From NCBI GenBank assembly GCA_964236445.1, contig CAXSDR010000143.1, positions 1 to 6,194 of the forward strand: a stretch of 6,194 bases of DNA, read 5' to 3'. Of this stretch, positions 1-6,194 are shown piece by piece (within the stretch, counting starts at the first letter, position 1; each line of letters begins with the position of its first letter). The stretch comes from CAXSDR01 sp964236445 (lineage in GTDB: Bacteria; Actinomycetota; Actinomycetes; Motilibacterales; Motilibacteraceae). The position numbers were made by a program, and so were the translations under genes. Below the pieces are notes generated by a model that did no database searches, was not told the origin of the DNA, and saw only the letters and a list, made by a program, of their open reading frames with translations.

Positions 1-3000
1 GAAGCAGCGATACAGATCCGGCTGCGTGCCCGCGAGCAACGGCCGATCGACCCCACTGCCAAGATGCTCGTTCACGCCGGCCAGCTGCGCCCGCGCGTCG
101 AGATAGCGAGGCACCCCCTTCGCCAGCAGTGCGGTCCGCCGAGCGTTGAACGCCGCGACCGAAGGCTTGTCCACCAACCCGAACCACGCGTCGTACTCCG
201 CGAGAATCAGCGCGTCGTCCCAGAACGGCCGCACCCACGGCGGGTTGCCCAGCTGCAGGTCGAATCCTCCACCCCGCGCGAACACCGGTCCGAAGGTCAG
301 CTCCCAGTGGAAGAACCCTTCCTCGCGGCTGATCCGCTCGCAGACCCGCAGCCAGGGATGCGCAGCGAGCACCTCGGACACCGGCGCCATGGCCGAGAAC
401 GACCGCTCCACCTGCTCGGCCTCGTCGAGGTCAGCCCAAGTCGCCTCATCAGAGAAAAGGCCACGACCGCCGCCGCGCGCCTCGACCTTGCCGACCTTGC
501 CGAGCAGCGCCTCCAGTGCGTCGAGCCACTGCTCCCGCTCCGGCGGCTTGACGTCAGCGGTGAGCGGCCAGCTCCACAGCGCCGCCCACGCATCCATCAC
601 CCGGTGCAGCCGTTGGTAGGCACCGTCGGGATCGGTGAGCACCGCCTCGATCTGCTCGCGCTGCACCGCGCCGCTGCCGACCGGCAGCTCGCCCGCGCCC
701 CACACGTCGATGCTCCGCCGTGCTTCGTTCTCGGCGATCTCCAACCGGCGCAGCGCCAATCGCCAGAGCGCTTCGACCCGCTGCGCCAACGCCATCAAGC
801 GCTTGTTCTCGATCCCGCTGAGCGCCGAGGCGACGCGCTTGCGCCAGGAGTGCAGCGCCGTACGCGTCTCCGGCGCCAGCTCCTTGGCTTCCTTCGTGTC
901 CGTCACCGCACCCCACCCGGCGGCGGGCAGCAGGAAGTGGTGCACCTCGCCGTCAGCGACGGGCTCCGGAAGCGGCCGGGCCGCCGGAACCGTGGTCAGC
1001 CACGCCTTGCTCAACAGGTGACCCTTGGCATAGACCTCGCGCCGCGCGCCGATGAGGGAGTTGCCGCGCCGCAGATGCAGGCCGAACCACGGTGAGCGCA
1101 GTCCGGGGTGCATGGCGTCGAGCCACAACGTGATCTCAGCCAGCTCGACCGCCGTGGCGTTGAGGTCGACGCCGTAGCACTGGTGCAGCGCGATGTGCGC
1201 CTTCACCTTCTGCAGCTCGGCCGGAACCCGATCCGGCGGAATCCGCTCGCCGAGCTCGGCCTGGCGCCGGCGCAGATATTGCTCCGCAACCTGGCGGACA
1301 GCCTCGACGAGGAAGGCACCTGATCCCAGTGCGGGCTCGCAGATCGTCAGTGTCAACAGCTCAGCCGCGGGAGTCGTGATCCCGTCCTGGTCGAGCAGCT
1401 CGGCGAGCGAGTGGTCGACAACGAGCCGGGTCAGCACCTCGGGGGTGTAGTAGCTCGCACTGCGCTGACGCTCATAGCCCGAGAGCCGGAAGACGAAGTC
1501 GCCCGGCGCGTACGTCACCCGCTTCAGCAGTCCTGTCGTGGGATCGAGCACCCGGACGAACCAGGCTTCGTCGAACCCGTCGGTCGCCGACACGGGCACG
1601 ACCCACGAACCCTTCGCGCGGTCGCCGTCCTTCGCGACCTCGACCGAGTGCACGGCCGCCAGTGACCCGGTGTAGGACATCAGGCCTTCATAGACCGCGC
1701 CCAGCTGGTTGATCCCGAGCTGCGCGTAGGAGACGAAGCCACGGTCGCGGCCGCGCTGCTTCTTGCTCAGCAGCAACCGGCTGAGCACCTGCAGCAAGGC
1801 GAAGTTGCCGAGCTCCACCTCATCGAGCAGCCCGACCGCGGAGCCCGAGAACAGGTCGGCCCGCAGTGCCTCGAAGCGCAGCTCGCCACCGTCATCACGG
1901 TCATCGACGCCATCACTGTCGTCGCGCACTGGCTCGACTCCACCATCGCCGAGCGTCTCCGGCGGATAGCCGTCGTTGACGAGACGGAACAACGTGGCGA
2001 GCGAGTCATAGACGTGAGTCCCCGATTGCGCCGCCTCGGTCGTCAGCTCGGTGAGCACGAGCTCACGCAGGCGGTCGAGTCCATAGCCCTCGGCGTATTC
2101 CGGGGCCGCGACGGGCAGCACGCCCAGCTCGGGCCGCGCCTCGGCATAGAGCAGGAACAAGACGCGGTAGAGGTAGCGCAGGCACTGCTGGGTGAGCTCC
2201 CGGGCGAGTTCCGGCTGGTCGTCACCCATGCCGCGAGCCCGCCGGCGGCGCAGCGCATCTGTGGCCAGGATCTCGATCGACTCGCGAATGCCGTCTCGCA
2301 GATCCTGCGAAACGCCGACCGCATGCTTGACCGACTCTTGGAGCAGGCGCAGGAGCAGTGTCGATCCGTCGTCGTCGGGCATCAGTGCATCAGCCGAGAC
2401 TAGCGCCGCTGTGGTCTCGAGCTCTCCGGCAGCGCGGACGTCGCGTCGGTCGCACACCGTGGCGAGATCGATGGCCAGCCAGCGCCCTTCGGGCCAGCTG
2501 CCCCGCTCGGCGAGCAGCAGCCACGCACCGGCGAGGACGAGCACCAGTCCTGGCGGTTCCTTGGCCTGGAAGATCTTGCTGATGGCGGTTGCTGTCGCGG
2601 CGATCTCCTCGCTGCCTCGCCATGCCGGCGTCAACAGCTGCCCCGCACCGTCGGAGTCGAGCAGATCCTCGACGCTCATGGCGTCCCTGGCTTGCAAGAG
2701 CAGAAGCGGCGTGCCTGCTGGCGAGCCTGGTGCCACGGCAGGGACGACCAGCTCTGCACCATCACACTCGCCCTGCCAGGGCGCCTCGTCACCCGCCAGG
2801 TGCAGTGCCGTGCGTACGCCGGCGTGCAGCTCTCGCAGCTCCTCGTGCCTGCGCGCCTCGCTTCGCGGATCGCCTGATGGCAGCTCGCGAACCCGCGACA
2901 GCCGAGCACCGAAGGTGGTGCACAGCGACTGCAGACCCGAGCGTGGGGTCGACTTGCCGTGCTCCTCGCGCTCCTTCCACTCAACGCGCAGGAGCTTCAC

Positions 3001-3078
3001 CGTCGCAGGGAACTGCTCGGCCAGCCAGTGCTCGGAGACGAGGTCGTTGCCGACGACGATGGAGTCGAAGCTCGACAT
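1..3078 (-). CDS. drmMI: Large N6-adenine DNA methyltransferase, probable DISARM class 1 DrmMI (3' end cut off by window edge)
   Basis: Probably transfers methyl from S-adenosylmethionine to adenine N6, marking host DNA as self beside the helicase. I translated 1026 codons from ATG 3078 to the left edge with no stop; the C-terminus is missing. Residues 1-280 have no recognisable domain. A conserved helical segment follows (RYLYRVLFLLYAEARPELG, about 301-319), then an acidic linker (about 376-398) and SYAQLGINQLGAVYEGL (450-466). The methylase core shows motif X YYTP (543-546), motif I EPALGSGAF (581-589), YGVDLN (635-640), GNSLIG (672-677) and catalytic motif IV NPPW (945-948). About 267 residues separate GNSLIG from NPPW, an unusually long insertion that includes HHFLLPAAGWGAV. 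I see no PD-(D/E)XK nuclease motif. The ATG lies one base after the helicase stop with GGGGG 8 bases upstream, so coupling is likely. The methylase call is secure. The DrmMI name rests on the partner gene and the order; a PglX-like BREX methylase is the alternative. Confidence 0.8.
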   Translation of the reverse strand, partial: MSSFDSIVVGNDLVSEHWLAEQFPATVKLLRVEWKEREEHGKSTPRSGLQSLCTTFGARLSRVRELPSGDPRSEARRHEELRELHAGVRTALHLAGDEAPWQGECDGAELVVPAVAPGSPAGTPLLLLQARDAMSVEDLLDSDGAGQLLTPAWRGSEEIAATATAISKIFQAKEPPGLVLVLAGAWLLLAERGSWPEGRWLAIDLATVCDRRDVRAAGELETTAALVSADALMPDDDGSTLLLRLLQESVKHAVGVSQDLRDGIRESIEILATDALRRRRARGMGDDQPELARELTQQCLRYLYRVLFLLYAEARPELGVLPVAAPEYAEGYGLDRLRELVLTELTTEAAQSGTHVYDSLATLFRLVNDGYPPETLGDGGVEPVRDDSDGVDDRDDGGELRFEALRADLFSGSAVGLLDEVELGNFALLQVLSRLLLSKKQRGRDRGFVSYAQLGINQLGAVYEGLMSYTGSLAAVHSVEVAKDGDRAKGSWVVPVSATDGFDEAWFVRVLDPTTGLLKRVTYAPGDFVFRLSGYERQRSASYYTPEVLTRLVVDHSLAELLDQDGITTPAAELLTLTICEPALGSGAFLVEAVRQVAEQYLRRRQAELGERIPPDRVPAELQKVKAHIALHQCYGVDLNATAVELAEITLWLDAMHPGLRSPWFGLHLRRGNSLIGARREVYAKGHLLSKAWLTTVPAARPLPEPVADGEVHHFLLPAAGWGAVTDTKEAKELAPETRTALHSWRKRVASALSGIENKRLMALAQRVEALWRLALRRLEIAENEARRSIDVWGAGELPVGSGAVQREQIEAVLTDPDGAYQRLHRVMDAWAALWSWPLTADVKPPEREQWLDALEALLGKVGKVEARGGGRGLFSDEATWADLDEAEQVERSFSAMAPVSEVLAAHPWLRVCERISREEGFFHWELTFGPVFARGGGFDLQLGNPPWVRPFWDDALILAEYDAWFGLVDKPSVAAFNARRTALLAKGVPRYLDARAQLAGVNEHLGSGVDRPLLAGTQPDLYRCF

Positions 3079-3079
3079 G

Positions 3080-5932
3080 TCACACGCCCCCGGTGCGAGG
3101 CAGCAGGAGAAGCAGCACCCGGACCATCGGATCTGGTCGAGCCGTCAGGCTGTCGGCAAGGTCGGTCGTGGCGGCGCGGTCGCGTGCGATCTCGCGTCGC
3201 ATGCGCGCGGCCTGCGCGGGGACCTTCTGGTCGGCGAGTGCCTCGGCCTGCTCGCTCCACACAGACACGCGCTTCTTAGCCTGCTCGATCGGATCGCTCA
3301 ACGACTCTGACCGCTGCACGCGCAAGGCGGCCATGTAGGCGCGCATGTGACGCACCGCGTGCGGGACGATCGGCGCGTAGGTTTCCAGCGCGATCGCCTC
3401 TCCGGTGTTCACGCCGCCCTTGCTGAACCCGCAGTCGTCGAACACGCTGGCAACGTCAACGAACACGATGGGATTGCTGTCAGGCGTCTCGAACGCCAGT
3501 GCGACGACGCTTCGGAGCACAACCTGGCCGCGCTGGTTGCTCAAGGTCCCGAGGGTGATGGCCGTGGGCATCGGCACGTCGGCGAACGCCACGGGGACGT
3601 GGTTGCGTCCCAGCTGAGTGAGCGCCCGGTCGACCGCCCAGTCGAGCACCGGATGCAGCGGCGAGAGGTAGTGGGCTGCGGGCCACTGCGTCGCCTCGCC
3701 CGCCCGAGCCACGCGAAGGGACTCCTCGGCCGCGGCACGGGTGGTGGCGAGGAGCAGCCGCTCTCGTACGCGCCGCTCGGCGAGGTAGCTCTGCGGCAGG
3801 GCGTTCAGGCGGGTCATCAGGTCGGGCGGCGGAACGAGCTCGGTGATCCCGTCGGCGGGGTGCTCGCGCCAGCCGACTCCGCCATGGTCCGGTGACGCGC
3901 CCGGCTCGGCGAAGGCCTCGTGCAGCGCCTCTCGCAAGAAGTCGAGCTCGGTGGCGAACAGGCCGGACTCGTGCCACTCGGGCACCGGAGGCGGAGCAGC
4001 CGTGACTTTGGCTTTGAGGAACTCGAGGACGGCGAGCCCGGAGACCTGCGCGGTCAGCTGCTGCGGGTCAGGCACGACCTCGTCGAGATCGCGGCCCTCG
4101 CTCAACACCTTGCGGATCGCGTCTTCCTCACGATCCACATCGTGAAGGTCGAGCAGGCTCGCAGCGTCACCCAACGCGGTGTGTGCGGCATGTTCTTTCG
4201 TCAGCAGTCGCGTGAGCACGCGTACGTCGCCGCTGAACCGCTCGTCGCTCGTCGTGAGCGCCAGCGCAGTGATCTGCGGCGGGTGGACCTGGCCATAGCG
4301 GTCGATGCGCCCGTTGCGCTGCTCGATGCGGATGAGGCTCCAGGGGATGTCGACGTGGACGAGCTGATGGCACTGCTTGTGCAGGTTGACGCCTTCGCTG
4401 GCCACATCGCCGGTGATCAGGACGCGTACGGCGGTGCCCGCCCGCCCAAACGCCTCCACCACCTCGGTCTGCTCGACATCCTGCAGGCCGCCATGCATAA
4501 CCGCGAACGCCTCTTCCGGCATGCGCAGTGCGCGAGGAAGCTCCGCTCGCAACCAGCGAAGCGTCGCGAGCCGCTCGGTGAAAAGCACGACGCGGGTCGC
4601 GCTGTTCTTGCCGACGCCGATCGTTGTCAGATGGCCGACCAGGGCGCGAAGCTTCGCTGAGCCCTCGCGGTCTGCGGCGATGGCCAGCTCATCGAGCCGT
4701 GCGAGAGCGACGGCCTCGGCTGTGTCGCTCTGGTCCTTGTCGCCCAGCGTCTGCAACCGGTTGTGCACCGTCTCACGCAGGGCGCTCGGCGAGGACAGGA
4801 ACGCCTTCGCCAGCGTCCACGGGAACAGCTGGCGTCCACGTCCCACCACAGGTGAGTCGCCGTCGGGGGGATGGAGCCAGACGCGGGAAAGCTCGGTTGC
4901 GATTGCGTCTTCTGCAGCATTGGCAGCCACCGGGAGCACTTGTGGCACGGGCCGGGCTGCCCAGGTCGTGGCGACCTCCCGCGCGACGTCAGGGGAGTTG
5001 CGGTGCCGCCGGATGAAGAGCGGTTCGATGTCGTGCAGGTCGTAGTCGTGACGGTTCACGATGGCGGTGGGGTCGAGCAGGTTGATGAGATTCGCAAACG
5101 ACTCGGCATCGCCGTTGTGCGGCGTTGCCGACGCGAGGAGCAGAGCCTCCGTGTTGGGAGCGATGGTTCGGGCCAGGCGACTGTTCTGCGTCGATGTCCG
5201 AGCGAGGTTGTGAGCTTCGTCGATCACGACGACGTCCCAGCGGTGGTGCTCCAGATGCGCGCGATAGCGGGCGTCCTTCAAAGTGTCGATCGACACGATC
5301 ACCTTGCTGAAGTAGGTGAACGGGTTGCGGCTCGCGGGCAGCTGCTGGCGCACCTTGGCGATGCCGGTCGAGTCGAGGCGCACGAGGGGAATGGCGAAGC
5401 GGGTCCACAGCTCGAACTGCATCTGCTCGAGCACGTGTCGCGGGGTGACGACCAGCACCCGATCTGCCCTGCCCCGGCGTTGAAGCTCGGCAAGGGTCAT
5501 GCCGATCTCCAGGGTCTTGCCGAGACCGACGGCATCGGCGATGAGGAGTCTCGGCCGCAGGCGCGCGGGGTCGAGTGCCTTCTGGACGGCCTGACGCTGA
5601 TATTGCATGGAGTCGAGCAGCATGTGCTGGGCGACGGTGAGCCCTGGTTCATGGAGCGGGACGGGCGTCTTGCGGCGTATGGCCTCGACCCACAGGCGGC
5701 TCCGGCGAAAGCCAGGCGACGTGTCTTGCACGAGCTGCGCCTGCGCGGGGTCCAGCGCCTCGACGGCATCGAGCCCGGTGAAGAAGGTGGCTGTGGTCCC
5801 CCGCACCAGCTCCGTGCGGCCGACGCAGCGGACCTTCCACCCATCGCCCGCGGGCTCGGTGGAGGAGACGACCCATTCCTCGTCGCGGACCACGACGACG
5901 CTGCCCGCAGCGTGCGCGGTCGTGACGGACAC
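3080..5932 (-). CDS. drmD: SNF2/RapA-family helicase-translocase, probable DISARM class 1 DrmD
   Basis: An ATP-driven DNA translocase of superfamily 2, complete at 950 residues. A small N-terminal domain rich in predicted beta strands (about 9-55) precedes the motor. Core motifs in order: Q-like YQRQAV (111-116); Walker A GLGKT (136-140) inside IADAVGLGKTLEIG; Ia VLVVTPRHVLEQ (159-170); DEAH box (238-241); III SATPHNG (268-274); IV VVLFTE (448-453); V VLITGDVASEGVNL (504-517); and the VI arginine finger QRNGRIDRYGQ (538-548), close to the SNF2/RapA consensus. About 400 further residues have no domain I recognise and probably hold partner- or DNA-binding parts. GTG 5932 is the only usable start: the frame is closed by a stop at 5957-5959, no other start codon lies between, and GGAGG sits 4 bases upstream. 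TGA (3082-3080) is followed after one base by the methylase ATG. The helicase family is certain. DrmD is inferred from size, motif style and the downstream adenine methylase; BREX type 3 BrxHII is the alternative. Confidence 0.88.
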   Translation of the reverse strand: MSVTTAHAAGSVVVVRDEEWVVSSTEPAGDGWKVRCVGRTELVRGTTATFFTGLDAVEALDPAQAQLVQDTSPGFRRSRLWVEAIRRKTPVPLHEPGLTVAQHMLLDSMQYQRQAVQKALDPARLRPRLLIADAVGLGKTLEIGMTLAELQRRGRADRVLVVTPRHVLEQMQFELWTRFAIPLVRLDSTGIAKVRQQLPASRNPFTYFSKVIVSIDTLKDARYRAHLEHHRWDVVVIDEAHNLARTSTQNSRLARTIAPNTEALLLASATPHNGDAESFANLINLLDPTAIVNRHDYDLHDIEPLFIRRHRNSPDVAREVATTWAARPVPQVLPVAANAAEDAIATELSRVWLHPPDGDSPVVGRGRQLFPWTLAKAFLSSPSALRETVHNRLQTLGDKDQSDTAEAVALARLDELAIAADREGSAKLRALVGHLTTIGVGKNSATRVVLFTERLATLRWLRAELPRALRMPEEAFAVMHGGLQDVEQTEVVEAFGRAGTAVRVLITGDVASEGVNLHKQCHQLVHVDIPWSLIRIEQRNGRIDRYGQVHPPQITALALTTSDERFSGDVRVLTRLLTKEHAAHTALGDAASLLDLHDVDREEDAIRKVLSEGRDLDEVVPDPQQLTAQVSGLAVLEFLKAKVTAAPPPVPEWHESGLFATELDFLREALHEAFAEPGASPDHGGVGWREHPADGITELVPPPDLMTRLNALPQSYLAERRVRERLLLATTRAAAEESLRVARAGEATQWPAAHYLSPLHPVLDWAVDRALTQLGRNHVPVAFADVPMPTAITLGTLSNQRGQVVLRSVVALAFETPDSNPIVFVDVASVFDDCGFSKGGVNTGEAIALETYAPIVPHAVRHMRAYMAALRVQRSESLSDPIEQAKKRVSVWSEQAEALADQKVPAQAARMRREIARDRAATTDLADSLTARPDPMVRVLLLLLPRTGGV
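3087..3091 (-). promoter_or_regulatory. Shine-Dalgarno-like site of the methylase, inside the helicase 3' end
   Basis: The minus strand reads GGGGG here, 8 bases before ATG 3078, within the last codons of the helicase. With the one-base gap between the helicase TGA and the methylase ATG, this suggests that terminating ribosomes re-initiate. It supports ATG 3078 as the start. In GC-rich DNA a run of five G is weak evidence alone. Confidence 0.5.
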
Positions 5933-5936
5933 AGAG

Positions 5937-5941
5937 CCTCC
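5937..5941 (-). promoter_or_regulatory. Ribosome binding site of the helicase gene
   Basis: The minus strand reads GGAGG, 4 bases before GTG 5932. The spacing is short but the match to the 16S rRNA 3' tail is strong. It decides the start, because no ATG, GTG or TTG occurs between this codon and the in-frame upstream stop at 5957-5959. Confidence 0.7.
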
Positions 5942-5952
5942 ACTTGATGTTT

Positions 5953-5967
5953 GCGATCAGCGATCGC
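5953..5967. repeat. Inverted repeat GCGATC-N3-GATCGC just upstream of the helicase start
   Basis: Perfect 6-base arms, GCGATC (5953-5958) and GATCGC (5962-5967), flank the spacer AGC. The nested 8-base palindrome GCGATCGC lies at 5960-5967. The repeat ends 20 bases before the start codon, where an operator or a leader-RNA hairpin could affect initiation. Function is inferred; the arms are seen directly. Confidence 0.4.
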
Positions 5968-6001
5968 CCGCAGCCTACGAACCAGGCGGCATGCGGGGCG
6001 A

Positions 6002-6037
6002 CGTAACGCCGCAATTCGGCGTCACCGCCTCGTGACG
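6002..6037. repeat. Overlapping inverted repeats sharing a CGTYAC half-site, candidate operator
   Basis: Repeat one has arms GTAACGCCG (6003-6011) and CGGCGTCAC (6017-6025), matching at 8 of 9 positions around a 5-base spacer. Repeat two has arms CGTCAC (6020-6025) and GTGACG (6032-6037), perfect around a 6-base spacer. They share the middle half-site, giving three CGTYAC copies in alternating orientation about 70-105 bases before the helicase start. This arrangement suits a dimeric repressor or activator. No regulator is visible in the window, so the role is inferred. Confidence 0.4.
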
Positions 6038-6081
6038 GAGCGCTGGGTGAGTTGGGCTGACGGAGCCGCCACTCTGCCATG

Positions 6082-6109
6082 CGCTACCGCACGAAGCGGC
6101 CCGTTAGCG
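6082..6109 (-). terminator. Imperfect hairpin over the upstream gene's stop codon, possible weak terminator
   Basis: Outer arms CGCTA (6082-6086) and TAGCG (6105-6109) enclose inner arms CCGC (6087-6090) and GCGG (6096-6099) around the loop ACGAA, with a 5-base bulge on one side. On the minus strand it begins in the last codons of the partial upstream gene and overlaps its TAA. There is no T tract after it, so intrinsic termination would be inefficient. It could instead be chance complementarity in GC-rich DNA. Confidence 0.2.
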
Positions 6110-6194
6110 GTTTGTCAGCAGACGCGTCCAATAGTGTGGCCGGCTGTCCACAGGCGCGTGGACGAGGGCGGGTTCGTCGGGGATCTCGGCTAGG
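6104..6194 (-). CDS. C-terminal end of an unidentified upstream gene (5' part outside window)
   Basis: In one minus-strand frame the right edge is open for 29 codons and closes with TAA (6106-6104). The peptide begins LAEIPDEPALVHAPVDS and ends YWTRLLTNR. Most codons end in G or C, as in the two large genes, and the composition is balanced, including Y and W, unlike the Arg/Ser/Pro-rich shadow frames. The other two minus frames look like shadows. I do not recognise the protein. It lies 171 bases upstream of the helicase in the same direction, so it could belong to the same defence island or to the flanking chromosome. Being so short, this could be a chance frame. Confidence 0.45.
   Translation of the reverse strand, partial: LAEIPDEPALVHAPVDSRPHYWTRLLTNR

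Larger units (their letters stand above)
5933..6103 (-). promoter_or_regulatory. Leader between the upstream gene and the helicase, likely carrying the operon promoter
   Basis: This 171-base stretch has no convincing reading frame on either strand and precedes the first long gene of the operon. It holds a Shine-Dalgarno site, three inverted repeats and several CGTYAC half-sites. I see no good sigma-70-type promoter. A TAGGCT hexamer (minus strand, 5977-5972) could be a -10 box, but the sequence 17-18 bases upstream is not TTGAC-like, so the promoter is not placed. Regulation from this stretch is inferred from position and symmetry. Confidence 0.5.

Noticed and set aside
64..1095. Plus-strand open frame of 343 codons
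   Set aside because: It is antisense to the methylase core, where the minus frame encodes EPALGSGAF and NPPW. The product is Arg/Pro/Gln-rich and lacks any domain.
2192..3310. Plus-strand open frame of 372 codons
   Set aside because: It is antisense to the methylase and helicase. Its product is rich in Ser, Arg and Ala with no motif, as expected opposite GC-rich genes.
4871..5947. Plus-strand open frame of 358 codons
   Set aside because: It is antisense to the helicase motor motifs. The long frame reflects GC bias and shows no domain.
5649..6080. Minus-strand frame of 143 codons spanning the leader and the helicase start
   Set aside because: It overlaps the helicase N-terminus in another frame and its product is Arg/Gly-rich. 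The GTG 5932 start has a better ribosome site.
6146..6163. Inverted repeat GTCCAC-N6-GTGGAC
   Set aside because: Perfect 6-base arms, but it lies inside the probable coding end of the upstream gene and has no T tract. Chance is likely in GC-rich DNA.
5951..6193. Plus-strand open frame of 80 codons at the right edge
   Set aside because: Arg-rich product with no Shine-Dalgarno site at its start. It overlaps the operator-like repeats and the minus-strand frame with better codon use.
1..6194. CRISPR arrays, tRNA or rRNA genes, insertion sequences, attachment sites
   Set aside because: I saw no spaced identical repeats, tRNA-like cloverleaf, transposase motifs or terminal inverted repeats. Almost all of the window is accounted for by two large genes.

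Overview
The window is GC-rich (by eye about two thirds G+C). It uses G/C-ending codons heavily, has one GTG-started gene and tight gene packing. This fits a high-GC bacterium, most likely an actinomycete; no taxonomic marker is present. All supported genes are on the minus strand, so the window reads right to left.

Layout in the direction of transcription: (1) 6194-6104, the probable last 29 codons of an upstream gene entering from the right edge. (2) 6103-5933, a 171-base non-coding leader with a Shine-Dalgarno site and a cluster of inverted repeats that look like operators. (3) 5932-3080, a complete 950-residue SNF2/RapA-type helicase-translocase with all core motifs. (4) 3078-1, the first 1026 codons of a very large N6-adenine DNA methyltransferase of the Eco57I/Pfam N6_Mtase type. 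It starts one base after the helicase stop and runs off the left edge without a stop. Together the two large genes cover 1-5932, so there is no other long non-coding stretch.

The helicase-then-adenine-methylase pair matches the two signature genes of class 1 DISARM, drmD and drmMI. DISARM is an anti-phage system in which the methylase marks host DNA and DrmA, DrmB and DrmC with DrmD restrict unmodified incoming DNA. The core genes drmA, drmB and drmC are not in the window and would be expected past the left edge. The system name is therefore an inference from the two proteins and their order. The main alternative is another phage-defence island that pairs a helicase with a PglX-like methylase, such as BREX type 3.

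The genes probably form one operon: the helicase is transcribed from the leader and the methylase is translationally coupled to it. Many long open frames on the plus strand are antisense shadows typical of GC-rich DNA and are not annotated.
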